Below are positions 1 through 8,088 of a stretch of 64,000 nt of DNA, in pieces (position 1 is the stretch's first letter; each line of letters opens with the position of its first letter). Both the position numbers and the translations under genes were made by a program. The notes below the pieces were generated by a model. That model did not search any database. It was not told the origin of the DNA and saw only the letters and a list, made by a program, of their open reading frames with translations. This DNA comes from Geitlerinema sp. S16 (lineage in GTDB: Bacteria; Cyanobacteriota; Cyanobacteriia; Cyanobacteriales; Geitlerinemataceae): assembly GCA_011390275.1 (NCBI GenBank), contig JAABST010000009.1:43493-107492 (forward strand), read 5' to 3'.

Positions 1-1003
1 CCACCACTTCTGGCGGCGTGTAATACGACCCCGTTTCCTTACGCAGCGTATTATCGTAAACCTCCAAAAAATCCTCATAAAAATAAAGCCAGGTGTCCGG
101 GTCGCCCTGACTAATCGTCGGCCAATCCACCGCGTCTAAAACTTTGGTCAATGCCTGCAACGACGTTTTTAGGGTGGCCTGATTGGCAGGATTATTCGTC
201 AACAGTCGCAGTGCCTCGCCGATCAGCGAATTCGTATCGCGCAAATCGTCCGCAACTCGGTTAAACCCTTGCGCTAACTTGATGCCCTTCGCCCGTGCCA
301 TCAGCAAACCGAACGTCACCGCCTGGGCGTACCCGTCCGCAAATCGCGCATCCGACGCATCGGGAAACAACAATTCCCGCCATGCCCCGGCCAACGTCGT
401 CAGCGCCTCGCTTCCCTGCGTTAACTGCTCGGTCACCTCATCGCGTAACAGCCGACACAGCCGAGCGCTAATCCCTGCTAACTCCTTGGCATTGCGCGGC
501 GCGATCGGCTGCCACAGAAAAAATGCCTGAAATAAATCCAATAACCCCGCTGGCGGCTTTAGTCTCTCGCCCGCCGTTTCAATTTCGTTCTCAAACGAAA
601 TGATCGACCCGACCTGCTCGCCATCCTGCCAGAGGCTAAAGCTATTACCGTCGGAATAAATCAGATTTGGCAATGCCTGAAGCTTCTGCCACTGGGCTTT
701 GTCGTGTTTGTCCTTAAACTTTGTCGGGTTTGCCCCCTTTCCCGGTGCTTTGAGTTCGATAAATCCAACAAGCACCTGTCGCACCGTCACTGAATAATCA
801 GGCCGTGTTTTGAGTTCACGGACGGCGGATTCTCCGATCGCTGTGACATCAACAATGTTCAGGAGTTCAGCAAGATCGCGCAATAACTGCTCAAAGGGTG
901 CGCGTAACTGATCTTCCGGCTGACCGATCGCCACCGGACTCGACAGCTTGGCCTTGAGGGAATTCCCAAACGTAGCAACCGCAGATTCTAACGTGACGGG
1001 CAT
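1..1003 (-). CDS. One-chain restriction-modification enzyme (type IIG/ISP-like), N-terminal part, cut by window edge
   Basis: The reading frame is open from an ATG at 1003 to the left edge (334 codons, C-terminus missing). Residues 1-90 contain a PD-(D/E)xK-like nuclease site: P68-D69 followed by E83-L84-K85. An all-helical middle follows, and the last visible residues read TGSYYTPPEVV, the usual lead-in to the S-adenosylmethionine-binding domain of N6-adenine methyltransferases in nuclease-helical-MTase polypeptides. The inferred role is to cut unmodified DNA and methylate host DNA at the same site. No helicase motif is seen before the MTase lead-in, which favours a type IIG layout over type ISP. 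Target recognition and the catalytic NPPY motif would lie outside the window. It runs in the same direction as the cyn genes but is separated from them by a terminator. Confidence 0.75.
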   Translation of the reverse strand, partial: MPVTLESAVATFGNSLKAKLSSPVAIGQPEDQLRAPFEQLLRDLAELLNIVDVTAIGESAVRELKTRPDYSVTVRQVLVGFIELKAPGKGANPTKFKDKHDKAQWQKLQALPNLIYSDGNSFSLWQDGEQVGSIISFENEIETAGERLKPPAGLLDLFQAFFLWQPIAPRNAKELAGISARLCRLLRDEVTEQLTQGSEALTTLAGAWRELLFPDASDARFADGYAQAVTFGLLMARAKGIKLAQGFNRVADDLRDTNSLIGEALRLLTNNPANQATLKTSLQALTKVLDAVDWPTISQGDPDTWLYFYEDFLEVYDNTLRKETGSYYTPPEVV

Positions 1004-1156
1004 ACTTTTCTATATTTAGCGGATCTAGGCTTGGCGGAAGGATTGTGCGGCTCTTGTGTTTTACGCCAAGCAGAGCAACTCGATCAGTTCATGACATTGC
1101 AACATGGCAAGTGTTGGCGGTCTCGGAGCTTTGACGCACCTTGCAATACTAACGAA

Positions 1157-1190
1157 AGGAAAGGGGGCAACTCAACCATTGAGCGCCCCC
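1157..1190 (-). terminator. Terminator of the cyn operon
   Basis: GGGGGC (1163-1168) pairs with GCCCCC (1185-1190), and inside it CTCAA pairs with TTGAG around a 3-base loop. Read on the minus strand the hairpin is followed by a broken T tract (TTTCCTTT). It lies 48 bases after the cynS stop codon. Confidence 0.65.
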
Positions 1191-1237
1191 ACAGCCAGAC
1201 AAGACAAACGAACATTAGAAATAAACGTCAGACACGT

Positions 1238-1681
1238 CTACCACTTCTTATACGGCAAAAACTTACCGCACATCGTGATTTGCACCCGATCGCCCTTCGG
1301 ATCTTCCACCTTATCCACCTCAAGCGAAAAATCGATCGCGCTCATGATGCCATCGCCGAACTTTTCGTGAATCACATCCTTCACCGGCATCCCGTACACC
1401 TGCATGATTTCGTACAGACGATAGATCAGCGGATCGGTGGGAATCACCGGATCAAGACCACCCTTCAGCGGCGAGATCGTCAGCTCCTCGGCCATCTCTT
1501 CCGGCAAACCGAGCGCCGCGATCAGTGCCTTAGCTTGCGACTCATCAGCGCTCGCTTGACGGTACATAACCGCCGAAATCCAAACTTCATCTTGCCCGAT
1601 CGCCGCTTCGAGATCCGCGTAGCTAACGCCTTTCGCTTTTTTCGCCGCCAGCAACGTTTGAGTAATTTCAGGAATAGCCAT
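1238..1681 (-). CDS. cynS: Cyanate hydratase (cyanase)
   Basis: Cyanase converts cyanate plus bicarbonate to ammonia and CO2 in the cytoplasm. The protein is 147 residues, normal for the family. An N-terminal helical DNA-binding-like region is followed by the C-terminal catalytic domain. R88, E91 and S114 match the catalytic Arg-Glu-Ser triad of the E. coli enzyme (96/99/122) with a constant offset of eight. It is the last gene of the cyn cluster, 121 bases after the transporter ATPase gene, which ties the upstream ABC transporter to cyanate rather than nitrate or bicarbonate. The gap could hold its own promoter, but none is obvious. Confidence 0.95.
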   Translation of the reverse strand: MAIPEITQTLLAAKKAKGVSYADLEAAIGQDEVWISAVMYRQASADESQAKALIAALGLPEEMAEELTISPLKGGLDPVIPTDPLIYRLYEIMQVYGMPVKDVIHEKFGDGIMSAIDFSLEVDKVEDPKGDRVQITMCGKFLPYKKW

Positions 1682-1802
1682 GGTGATTGTAGATTTCTTG
1701 ATTTTTTGACTTGAGGATTAATTGAGCTGTGAATTGAAAGCGAGAAAACGATCAATCAAACGATCCGTTAAATCGCTCGGAGCAAACCGGTTCAATTCAT
1801 AG

Positions 1803-2708
1803 CTAGCTTAAGCGGCTTTCTTCGACGGCGCGAGTCTCGCGGTAAAGATGCTGTTCCATCTCGTGCTTGAGTTCGCGATAGGCCGGATGCGCCTCGACCG
1901 ACTCGCGATCGCGCGGACGATCGAACGGCACATCAAGTACCTCATCGATCTTGGCCGCCGGTCCCCGCGTCATCAGGATAATGCGATCGGAGAGCAACAG
2001 CGCCTCATCGATGCTGTGGGTGATCATGATCGCCGTTTTGCGCTTGCGTTCCCAAATGCGTTCGATTTCCTCCTGGAGGAAACTGCGCGTCAGGGCATCG
2101 AGCGCCCCAAACGGCTCGTCCATCAGCAAAATCTGCGGATCGATCGCCAGCGCCCGCGCAATCCCGACCCGCTGACGCATCCCGCCCGATAGCTCCTGCG
2201 GATGCTTGCGTTCCGCACCGGCAAGACCGACAAGCTGGATATGCTCGCGCACCACATCCTTAAGATCCGCTGGTGACAGCGTCGGATGTACCGTCTCGAC
2301 TGCAAAGCGGATGTTTTCCTCAACGGTCATCCACGGCATCAGCGCGTAATTCTGAAACACCATGCCGCGATCAGGGCCAGGGCCTTCGATCGGCTGACCG
2401 TCCATCATCACATCGCCATCGCTGGCGTAGCTCAAACCCGCGATGATATTGAGCAGGGTTGATTTACCGCAGCCTGAGGGGCCAATAATTGAGACGAACG
2501 TATTGCGCTCGATGTCAATATTAACGCTGTCGATCGCCAGAAAATCCGACGACGTTTTGCCCGTCATTTTGTTAAACCAGCCTTTGCGCCCCGGAAACAC
2601 CTTGCTCACATCGCGCAGCGCGACCTGAACATCGCCACCGGCCACAAAGGCACTCTCATTTTGCTGGCTCGAATCCGTTGAACCTGTCGAATCGATCGAA
2701 ACACTCAT
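1803..2708 (-). CDS. cynD: Cyanate/nitrate-type ABC transporter ATP-binding protein
   Basis: 301-residue ATPase of the nitrate/taurine/cyanate ABC family. Walker A GPSGCGKST is at residues 76-84, the signature LSGGMRQR near 173, Walker B ILLMDEP near 192, and a switch histidine in MITH further on. Its ATG overlaps the cynB stop codon (ATGA), and its GGAGG ribosome site lies inside the end of cynB, so the two are translationally coupled. It would power cyanate import through CynB. It lacks the substrate-binding domain fused to NrtC-type ATPases, so it is the NrtD/CmpD/CynD type. Substrate assignment rests on cynS next door. Confidence 0.9.
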   Translation of the reverse strand: MSVSIDSTGSTDSSQQNESAFVAGGDVQVALRDVSKVFPGRKGWFNKMTGKTSSDFLAIDSVNIDIERNTFVSIIGPSGCGKSTLLNIIAGLSYASDGDVMMDGQPIEGPGPDRGMVFQNYALMPWMTVEENIRFAVETVHPTLSPADLKDVVREHIQLVGLAGAERKHPQELSGGMRQRVGIARALAIDPQILLMDEPFGALDALTRSFLQEEIERIWERKRKTAIMITHSIDEALLLSDRIILMTRGPAAKIDEVLDVPFDRPRDRESVEAHPAYRELKHEMEQHLYRETRAVEESRLS

Positions 2709-3535
2709 TCGCTTTTACCTCCAAAGGAAACCGCTCGCTCGATGTAGGCGAATATCTGGTCGAGAATGATTCCCACGAAGCCAATAATAATGATGGCAAC
2801 GAGAATATTCGGAAGATAAAGGTTATTCCATTCGTTCCAGATGAAATAACCCAACCCCGTACCGAGCAACATTTCCGCCGCAACGATCACCAGCCACGCA
2901 ATCCCCATACTGATACGCAAGCCCGAGACGATATTGGGCAACGCCGCCGGAATAATCACGCGGCTGATGGTGCGCCATTTAGACGCGCCGAGGGTTTTCG
3001 CCACGTTGAGATAGTCTTTGCTGACATTGGCCACCCCAAAGGCCGTATTCACCAGAGTCGGCCAAACACTGCTGATCAAAATGATGAAAATGCCCGTCTT
3101 TTCTGAATCCCGGAAGAGATACAGCCCGATCGGTAGCCACGCCAGCGGCGACACGGGTTTGAGCAATTGTACGTAGGGATTGAAAGCCTTCGAGGCGACG
3201 GGAGAAATGCCGATGAGGACACCGAGCGGTACGGCGATTAGCGACGCGGCGGTATAGCCGATCGCCACCCGTCGCAAACTAACCAGCAGGTTCCAGCCGA
3301 TGCCGAGGTCGTTGGGGCCATTGTTGAAAAATGGATTGGTGACCCACCACCATAGCTCTGTGAGCGTTAAGCTCGCCGTGGGAACCCCTTTCGAGAACCA
3401 GCCCGATCGCGCCCCGATTTCCCAAAATCCGAGAAAAATAATCAGCGAGAGTAGAAACAGACCGATCGCACGGACGTTTTCATTAACGGCTCCGTCGCGT
3501 TGTCGTTTGCGAACGCGTTGCATGGCGCTAGTCAC
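2705..3535 (-). CDS. cynB: Cyanate/nitrate-type ABC transporter permease
   Basis: 276-residue inner-membrane permease of the NrtB/CmpB/CynB family with several hydrophobic segments. The cytoplasmic loop EAA-like motif is around TLGASKWRTISRVIIPAALP, which contacts the ATPase. The GTG start at 3535 is favoured because GGAGG lies nine bases upstream; an ATG four codons later has no such site. The N-terminal 25 residues are very basic. The gene is separated from cynA by 275 bases that contain a MITE and a 12-bp triple repeat, so cynB-cynD-cynS expression may depend on read-through past that hairpin. Confidence 0.9.
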   Translation of the reverse strand: MTSAMQRVRKRQRDGAVNENVRAIGLFLLSLIIFLGFWEIGARSGWFSKGVPTASLTLTELWWWVTNPFFNNGPNDLGIGWNLLVSLRRVAIGYTAASLIAVPLGVLIGISPVASKAFNPYVQLLKPVSPLAWLPIGLYLFRDSEKTGIFIILISSVWPTLVNTAFGVANVSKDYLNVAKTLGASKWRTISRVIIPAALPNIVSGLRISMGIAWLVIVAAEMLLGTGLGYFIWNEWNNLYLPNILVAIIIIGFVGIILDQIFAYIERAVSFGGKSE

Positions 3536-3582
3536 AGCAAGAAACCTCCATCATTAAAACTCTAAGCAGCTTGAACGTCGTG

Positions 3583-3704
3583 TAATACCAAATCCGTTTA
3601 TGCATAGACTCAGATCGTCGTTCTGAGTGAACACCGCACTTCGACAAGCTCAGTGCTCACAGGCGCGATTTTTCTTGGGGTATACATGACCGGATTTGGT
3701 ATAA
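3583..3704. mobile_element. MITE between cynA and cynB
   Basis: A 122-bp non-coding element with imperfect inverted ends of about 24 bp: it opens with ATACCAAATCCG (3585-3596) and closes with CGGATTTGGTATAA (3691-3704). There is no open frame for a transposase. The ends carry TA, as expected for TA-target (IS630/Tc1-like) elements, although family is an inference. The core 3628-3662 is shared with the element at 62519-62640. Confidence 0.65.
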
Positions 3705-3770
3705 GGTGAGCCGATCGTCCGTGAATAAAACAGCGATCGGCTCGATCGAAAGATTTACGTCAATCTTGTT

Positions 3771-3806
3771 AACGTGAAACGCAACGTGAAACGCAACGTG
3801 AAACGC
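3771..3806. repeat. Three 12-bp tandem repeats after cynA
   Basis: AACGTGAAACGC is present three times without mismatch at 3771, 3783 and 3795, ending four bases before the cynA stop codon position on the plus strand. It is transcribed as part of the cynA 3' untranslated region. Confidence 0.9.
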
Positions 3807-3810
3807 AGCG

Positions 3811-5457
3811 CTAAACGCCGAATTTTTCGATTTGCGCTTTGACATAGGCTTCGGGGTCTGAGGGATCGAACGTGTCGAACGCCAGCGTTTCCGTGCGGTA
3901 GACCTCCGCCGGAGGCTCTTGGCCGAGTTCTTCGGCCAATTCACGAGCGAGATCCGTCAAGAAGATTTGATTACCCACCTCGTCGTAGGTCTCTTTCGTA
4001 ATCGCTTCGGCGACTTTGCCATCACCTTGGAGATCCCAGCGGACGAGCTGCGACGAAATCCAGTTGGCGAAACTCTGCCAGGGGTACGGATCGAAGCCGA
4101 TGCGATCGGGAATATCCAGCGTGTTGCCGTTGCCGTCGTCAAATTTACCCGTCAGCACCGCTTCAACCACCTCGGTCGGCTGGTTGAGGAACGCTCGATC
4201 GGAAATCGCCGCCGCAATTTCCTTGCGGTTGTTCATATCCTGGGCATAACTGGCAGCTTCGATAATCGCTTTATTGAGCGCCCGGAACGTGTTCGGATTC
4301 TCATCAATCCAGGACTGACCCGCCGCAAACGCACAGCAGGGATGCCCCGGCCAGATCTCTTTCGTTAGCTTGTGAATGAAGCCCGCACCTTCGTAAACGG
4401 CGCGTTGGTTAAACGGATCGGGCATCAGGTAGGCGTCAATATCACCGGCCACGAGCTGGGCGATGCTGTCCGGCGGCGGAACCGGGCGGATTTTTACGTC
4501 GGTGTCGGGATCGAGACCACCAGTGGCGAGGTAGTAGCGCAGGAGCAGGTTGTGCATCGAGTAAGGGAACGGTACACCGATGACGAAATCTTTGAAGTCC
4601 GCTGGGCCGTTGACATTGCCACGATGACGCTCGGCGATCGTGATCGCCTGACCGTTGATATTTTCGATGCTCGCCAGCTTGGTGCTAAACGGGGCGGAAC
4701 CCAGACCGAGGGTCATCGCGATCGGCATCGGCGCGAGCATGTGATAGGCGTCGAGTTCACCGGCGATCGCCGAATCGCGCACAGCGCCCCAGCTCGGCAT
4801 TTTTACAACCTTCGCATTGAGGCCGTACTTTTTATAAAAGCCCAGCGGTTCCGACATGATGATCGGCGTTGCACAGGTAATGGGAATAAATCCAACCTGA
4901 ATATCGGTTTTTTCCAGATCGCCCGTGGCCGCATCACCCGCCGCCGGATCGGTATCGGCAGCATCATCACCGGGATTCGGCGCACAGTTCGCCAGGGAAA
5001 CGAGAGCCGCCCCGATCGCCACATTACGAATAAATTCGCGGCGCGTCACCGCACTTGTACGACGTGCATCTCCAAAAAATTCGCCCGCCTTAGCACCAAA
5101 CGCCGCCGCAAACGCATTATCAAGCCCACCCGCAACACTAGCTAGATCGCGAATCAGACGCTCACGTTTTGGATCACCGTGGGACGCCATTTTGAGAAAT
5201 AACGCCTTACGCACCTCGGCGCTGCTGACCGCATCAGCCATTTTCAAGGCGGAGTCTTTGTACATGCCCATGCGGATCAAGTCGTCGAGCATATCGACCG
5301 GATCTTGCGGCAGGGTCGCCATGTAGTCCCAGTGGTCTTGGGTGTTATGAGACCCCTGACACATGAGACACGAACGAGAATCGGTTTCCAGTCCTTTGGC
5401 TTGAAGACCTGGGCTGCTCGCAACACTCAAGGAGCGATAACTTTGGGAAAATCTCAC
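3811..5457 (-). CDS. cynA: Cyanate ABC transporter substrate-binding protein with an unusual N-terminal extension
   Basis: 548 residues, of which about 180-548 are an NrtA/CmpA/CynA-type periplasmic binding domain (for example IPITCATPIIMSEPLGF, then the PWQSF region). A twin-arginine lipoprotein signal is internal: T138-R139-R140-E-F then a hydrophobic run ending SLANC with Cys158 as the likely lipidated residue. The 137 residues before it are unexpected: C30-x-x-C33 and a helical region. The GTG start at 5457 has GAGAG seven bases upstream. An internal ATG at residue 46 (5322) is possible but has no clear ribosome site, and even that start leaves about 90 residues before the Tat motif. Normal family length is about 430-450. 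It is the first gene of cynABDS and would capture cyanate outside the inner membrane. The start is the least certain point. Confidence 0.85.
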   Translation of the reverse strand: MRFSQSYRSLSVASSPGLQAKGLETDSRSCLMCQGSHNTQDHWDYMATLPQDPVDMLDDLIRMGMYKDSALKMADAVSSAEVRKALFLKMASHGDPKRERLIRDLASVAGGLDNAFAAAFGAKAGEFFGDARRTSAVTRREFIRNVAIGAALVSLANCAPNPGDDAADTDPAAGDAATGDLEKTDIQVGFIPITCATPIIMSEPLGFYKKYGLNAKVVKMPSWGAVRDSAIAGELDAYHMLAPMPIAMTLGLGSAPFSTKLASIENINGQAITIAERHRGNVNGPADFKDFVIGVPFPYSMHNLLLRYYLATGGLDPDTDVKIRPVPPPDSIAQLVAGDIDAYLMPDPFNQRAVYEGAGFIHKLTKEIWPGHPCCAFAAGQSWIDENPNTFRALNKAIIEAASYAQDMNNRKEIAAAISDRAFLNQPTEVVEAVLTGKFDDGNGNTLDIPDRIGFDPYPWQSFANWISSQLVRWDLQGDGKVAEAITKETYDEVGNQIFLTDLARELAEELGQEPPAEVYRTETLAFDTFDPSDPEAYVKAQIEKFGV

Positions 5458-5496
5458 GATAAAACTCTCTCGTCGGTGTATTTAGTCAATAGAGAC

Positions 5497-5513
5497 CAAT
5501 GTGTGACACATTG
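5497..5513. promoter_or_regulatory. 17-bp perfect dyad upstream of cynA
   Basis: CAATGTGT-G-ACACATTG is an 8+1+8 perfect palindrome, 40 bases upstream of the cynA start. A shorter version of the same motif occurs at 5876-5886. The position suits an operator; the binding protein is unknown. Confidence 0.5.
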
Positions 5514-5875
5514 CATTGCATTCAAGGCATCGATCGATCACACCGTAGCGAGCTTAATGATCAACCTCACTTTTTCCGATTTCGAGCATGGATCTGCCTC
5601 CTGATCTAAAAGCTGCTATGGCATCTAGATGTTTAATGCTCTGAATTTTTAAGACTCTTTATTAGCTTCGACGTTATCTAAAAACGGTGGATAAGTATCG
5701 TCTTATATTATTTCGAGGCTGAGAGTCTTAAATCCAAAAAATAGAGATAGCTAAGGTTGAGAATCAACAAGGCAAGCTTGATACGAATGCGTAATACGCC
5801 TTGCTTTATTGGTGCGTGCTTATTACAAAGCTTCGATCGATGTTTTTGTCTTTCAAATATAAAAACAACTTTACA

Positions 5876-5886
5876 ATGTGACACAT
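5876..5886. promoter_or_regulatory. Second copy of the TGTG/CACA dyad in the cyn leader
   Basis: ATGTG-A-CACAT, an 11-bp perfect dyad sharing the (CA)ATGTG...ACACAT pattern with the 5497-5513 site about 380 bases away. It sits a short way downstream of the NtcA-type site when read on the minus strand. Confidence 0.4.
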
Positions 5887-5919
5887 AGACAAGAGAACCA
5901 ATATATGAGGCTGCTGTCT

Positions 5920-5933
5920 GTAGCTTTGGTTAC
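5920..5933 (-). promoter_or_regulatory. Candidate NtcA-binding site in the cyn upstream region
   Basis: GTA-GCTTTGGT-TAC matches the NtcA consensus GTA-N8-TAC exactly. On the minus strand a TATATT that could serve as the -10 box follows after 14 bases, shorter than the usual ~22. The site is 463 bases from the cynA start, so a long leader would be needed. The remaining parts of 5458-6105 hold no gene I can support. Chance occurrence in a 650-bp region is not negligible. Confidence 0.4.
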
Positions 5934-6105
5934 ATCGCTCACATGGCTTAGGCTGTAGGTGTTCGAGACTTCGTGAGAGTTCTATGTTGCGTTTGATCGT
6001 TTAATTTCAGCATGAAATTGAGATCTTCATGACTCGGGTTGAACGATGTTTTAGCGTATTAATGCAGAAGCTAAATCAACCCCTGCATTAATCTCATTAC
6101 TTATA

Positions 6106-7869
6106 TTATTCGGCTTCCGGCGTGTTTGGCGTTGCTTCCGGTTTGGGAGTTTCTGGTGTTTCTTCCGGTTTATTATTGCTTGCCGTAAACGGTTGTAGTG
6201 CCAGTGATAGATCGATCGTCAATTGATCCGGTGTGTTTGACGCCAGCGTTGCACCAAAACCGCGCATGGCTCCGAGCAATATTGTTGACTGTGGAGACAG
6301 GAGTTGGCTCGCGCCAACGGGGATGCTTTGAAGCTGTTGATACACCTGAGCCAGGTTGAAATAGGCGTAGCCCGTTTTCTCCGATGGCAGATCTTGCATC
6401 ACATCCTGAAAATCAGGATTGGTCGAGAGACTGGTCTCTGGGGGTTGGGCGATCGCATCGATCGCCGGAGCGCTGAGACCCACGATCAGATTGCGATCGT
6501 CGCGCCAGCCATAGCCAAACAGCCCGCCCGCACCGATGCCGGGAACCGGAACTGTCCATTCTTTAACGTCGATTTCGCCCACTTTGCGATCGGCTTGGCT
6601 GAGCGGTACGGGGATGCGGCTCTTGAGGGCATCGGAGAGTTTCGTTAGGGCGGTGGTGGCAGCAGCGCGATCGCTTGTTTCGGCGGTGGCGGCAGCGGCA
6701 AGACCGAACTGTTGCAGTAAACCCGTGGTGACGGGAAACGCGCCGATCGCCGCTTCACCGTCCATCCAGCTAAACACGTCGCGATCGGCATCAAGCCCGA
6801 TGTTGCTCAACCCATCGCGGACTACCGCCAAAGCCTGTTTCGCTTGGGGAAGTGCGGTGTCACCTTCGGCGCTGGCGACAAGCTGTGTCCAGGTTTGGGC
6901 GATGTTGTTCCCCGCGAGGAGGAGGATTGTCTGCTCAGGGAATTGGGTTTCGGGGCGATCGGAAATGGGGACAAATTTGGGCAGTTCGCGATCGCCATTG
7001 AGGAAGACGTTGATGCTGCCGTGGAGACCGATGTCGGTGACGTTAACCGTGGCGATCGAAGCGCGAATCGGTGGTGTTTCGCTGGATGTTTCGTCGGGTG
7101 TTTTAGTGGTGTTCTCGTCGGTGTTGTCCGCCGTATTGGGCGAGGGGAAAGCGGAGGTGTCAGGAATATAAACCTGAAGTAATGGACGATCGACATCAGG
7201 GCTTTGATCGAGGGCTTGTTGTAGATCCTCGTTGCTGCTCGCCGTTGTTTTCGCCTTCACATCGTCGATTACATTTTGCATATTTCCGAGCGAACCGGCC
7301 ATGATTAAATGGTCGTCGATCGTGGCGATCGTCGTTCCGCGTCCGGCCTCGTCGGGGCTAACTTGGATGATTTTGATGCCTTCGTATTCAGACTCGATCG
7401 CTGTGTCGCCCGCCTCGGATTGTAGGCCGCTGGCAAATTTGATCGCTTGAAGTTTGTCGCGAATCGCGATCGCAAAGTATGCATGGAGGTCGGGGCCGCC
7501 GGGTGCTTCATTGGCGATCGGTGTCGCCAACCCAAGGGTCACGCTACCCACCCACGGCTTGAGGTCGCGCTCCCATTCCAATCCCGGTGAAAATCCCGAT
7601 AAAATTGCCGTCACCCGTCGCTGCATTTCCTCCTGGGCTTCCGGTGTGCCGAACTGCGCTAAATCGTCAAAGGTGGCGGTGGTGAGATGGGCGATCGCGA
7701 TCGTTTCGTCCGGCAACATCGCCGCGTTTGCCTCTGCCGTCATTCCGGCAGCACTAGTACGATTCAACGTCCAGTAGGCGGCAGCTCCCCCGCCGATCAA
7801 GACCGCAGCACCGATCGCGGGAAAAACACAGCCGAAGCCTGATTTTTTAGGGGAGGAAGTCTCAGTCAT
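6106..7869 (-). CDS. DUF3352 family protein, membrane anchored
   Basis: 587 residues. A single hydrophobic segment at about residues 14-35 (FPAIGAAVLIGGGAAAYW) anchors a large soluble part that would face the periplasm. The order and wording (MLPDETIAIAHL..., WVGSVTLGLATP, ...GYAYFNLAQVYQ) fit the cyanobacterial DUF3352 family. The C-terminal 35 residues are a Pro/Glu/Thr-rich tail (PEETPETPKPEATPNTPEAE), and a Thr/Asp/Glu-rich linker lies near 255-275. Function is unknown. It is a monocistronic-looking unit between the cyn leader and the amidase gene. Confidence 0.85.
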   Translation of the reverse strand: MTETSSPKKSGFGCVFPAIGAAVLIGGGAAAYWTLNRTSAAGMTAEANAAMLPDETIAIAHLTTATFDDLAQFGTPEAQEEMQRRVTAILSGFSPGLEWERDLKPWVGSVTLGLATPIANEAPGGPDLHAYFAIAIRDKLQAIKFASGLQSEAGDTAIESEYEGIKIIQVSPDEAGRGTTIATIDDHLIMAGSLGNMQNVIDDVKAKTTASSNEDLQQALDQSPDVDRPLLQVYIPDTSAFPSPNTADNTDENTTKTPDETSSETPPIRASIATVNVTDIGLHGSINVFLNGDRELPKFVPISDRPETQFPEQTILLLAGNNIAQTWTQLVASAEGDTALPQAKQALAVVRDGLSNIGLDADRDVFSWMDGEAAIGAFPVTTGLLQQFGLAAAATAETSDRAAATTALTKLSDALKSRIPVPLSQADRKVGEIDVKEWTVPVPGIGAGGLFGYGWRDDRNLIVGLSAPAIDAIAQPPETSLSTNPDFQDVMQDLPSEKTGYAYFNLAQVYQQLQSIPVGASQLLSPQSTILLGAMRGFGATLASNTPDQLTIDLSLALQPFTASNNKPEETPETPKPEATPNTPEAE

Positions 7870-8017
7870 AGCAATTTTAGTAAAAAGAAATAGGCGAATA
7901 AATCCGCAGAATCATGATGCGTCGTTCAGACTAGGTCATCATGAAGTGCCGTGTGTCTACAGCCAAACCTAGAGGAATTACGCACAGTTGTTGATAGGGA
8001 AATCACGACCGCAGCTC

Positions 8018-8060
8018 AATTAATAATGAATAATTAAGGATTGTGAGTTGTGAGTTGTGG
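8018..8060. repeat. Decayed heptamer repeat tract (STRR-like)
   Basis: AATTAATAATGAATAATTAA is followed by TTGTGAG twice and TTGTGG. This resembles the short tandem heptamer tracts common in cyanobacterial intergenic DNA. It lies 28 bases past the amidase stop codon. Confidence 0.5.
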
Positions 8061-8088
8061 ATTGGAGAATTGTTCATTCAATCTTCGA

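Noticed and set aside
183..530. Plus-strand reading frame opposite the restriction-modification gene
   Set aside because: It is the shadow of the minus-strand frame, which has the coherent nuclease and methyltransferase motifs.
1031..1714. 227-codon plus-strand frame over cynS
   Set aside because: Antisense to a clear cyanase; rich in His and Arg as expected for a shadow of the codons used here.
5695..5708. GTATCGTCTTATAT as a second NtcA site
   Set aside because: The right half is TAT, not TAC; only the site at 5920 fits the consensus.
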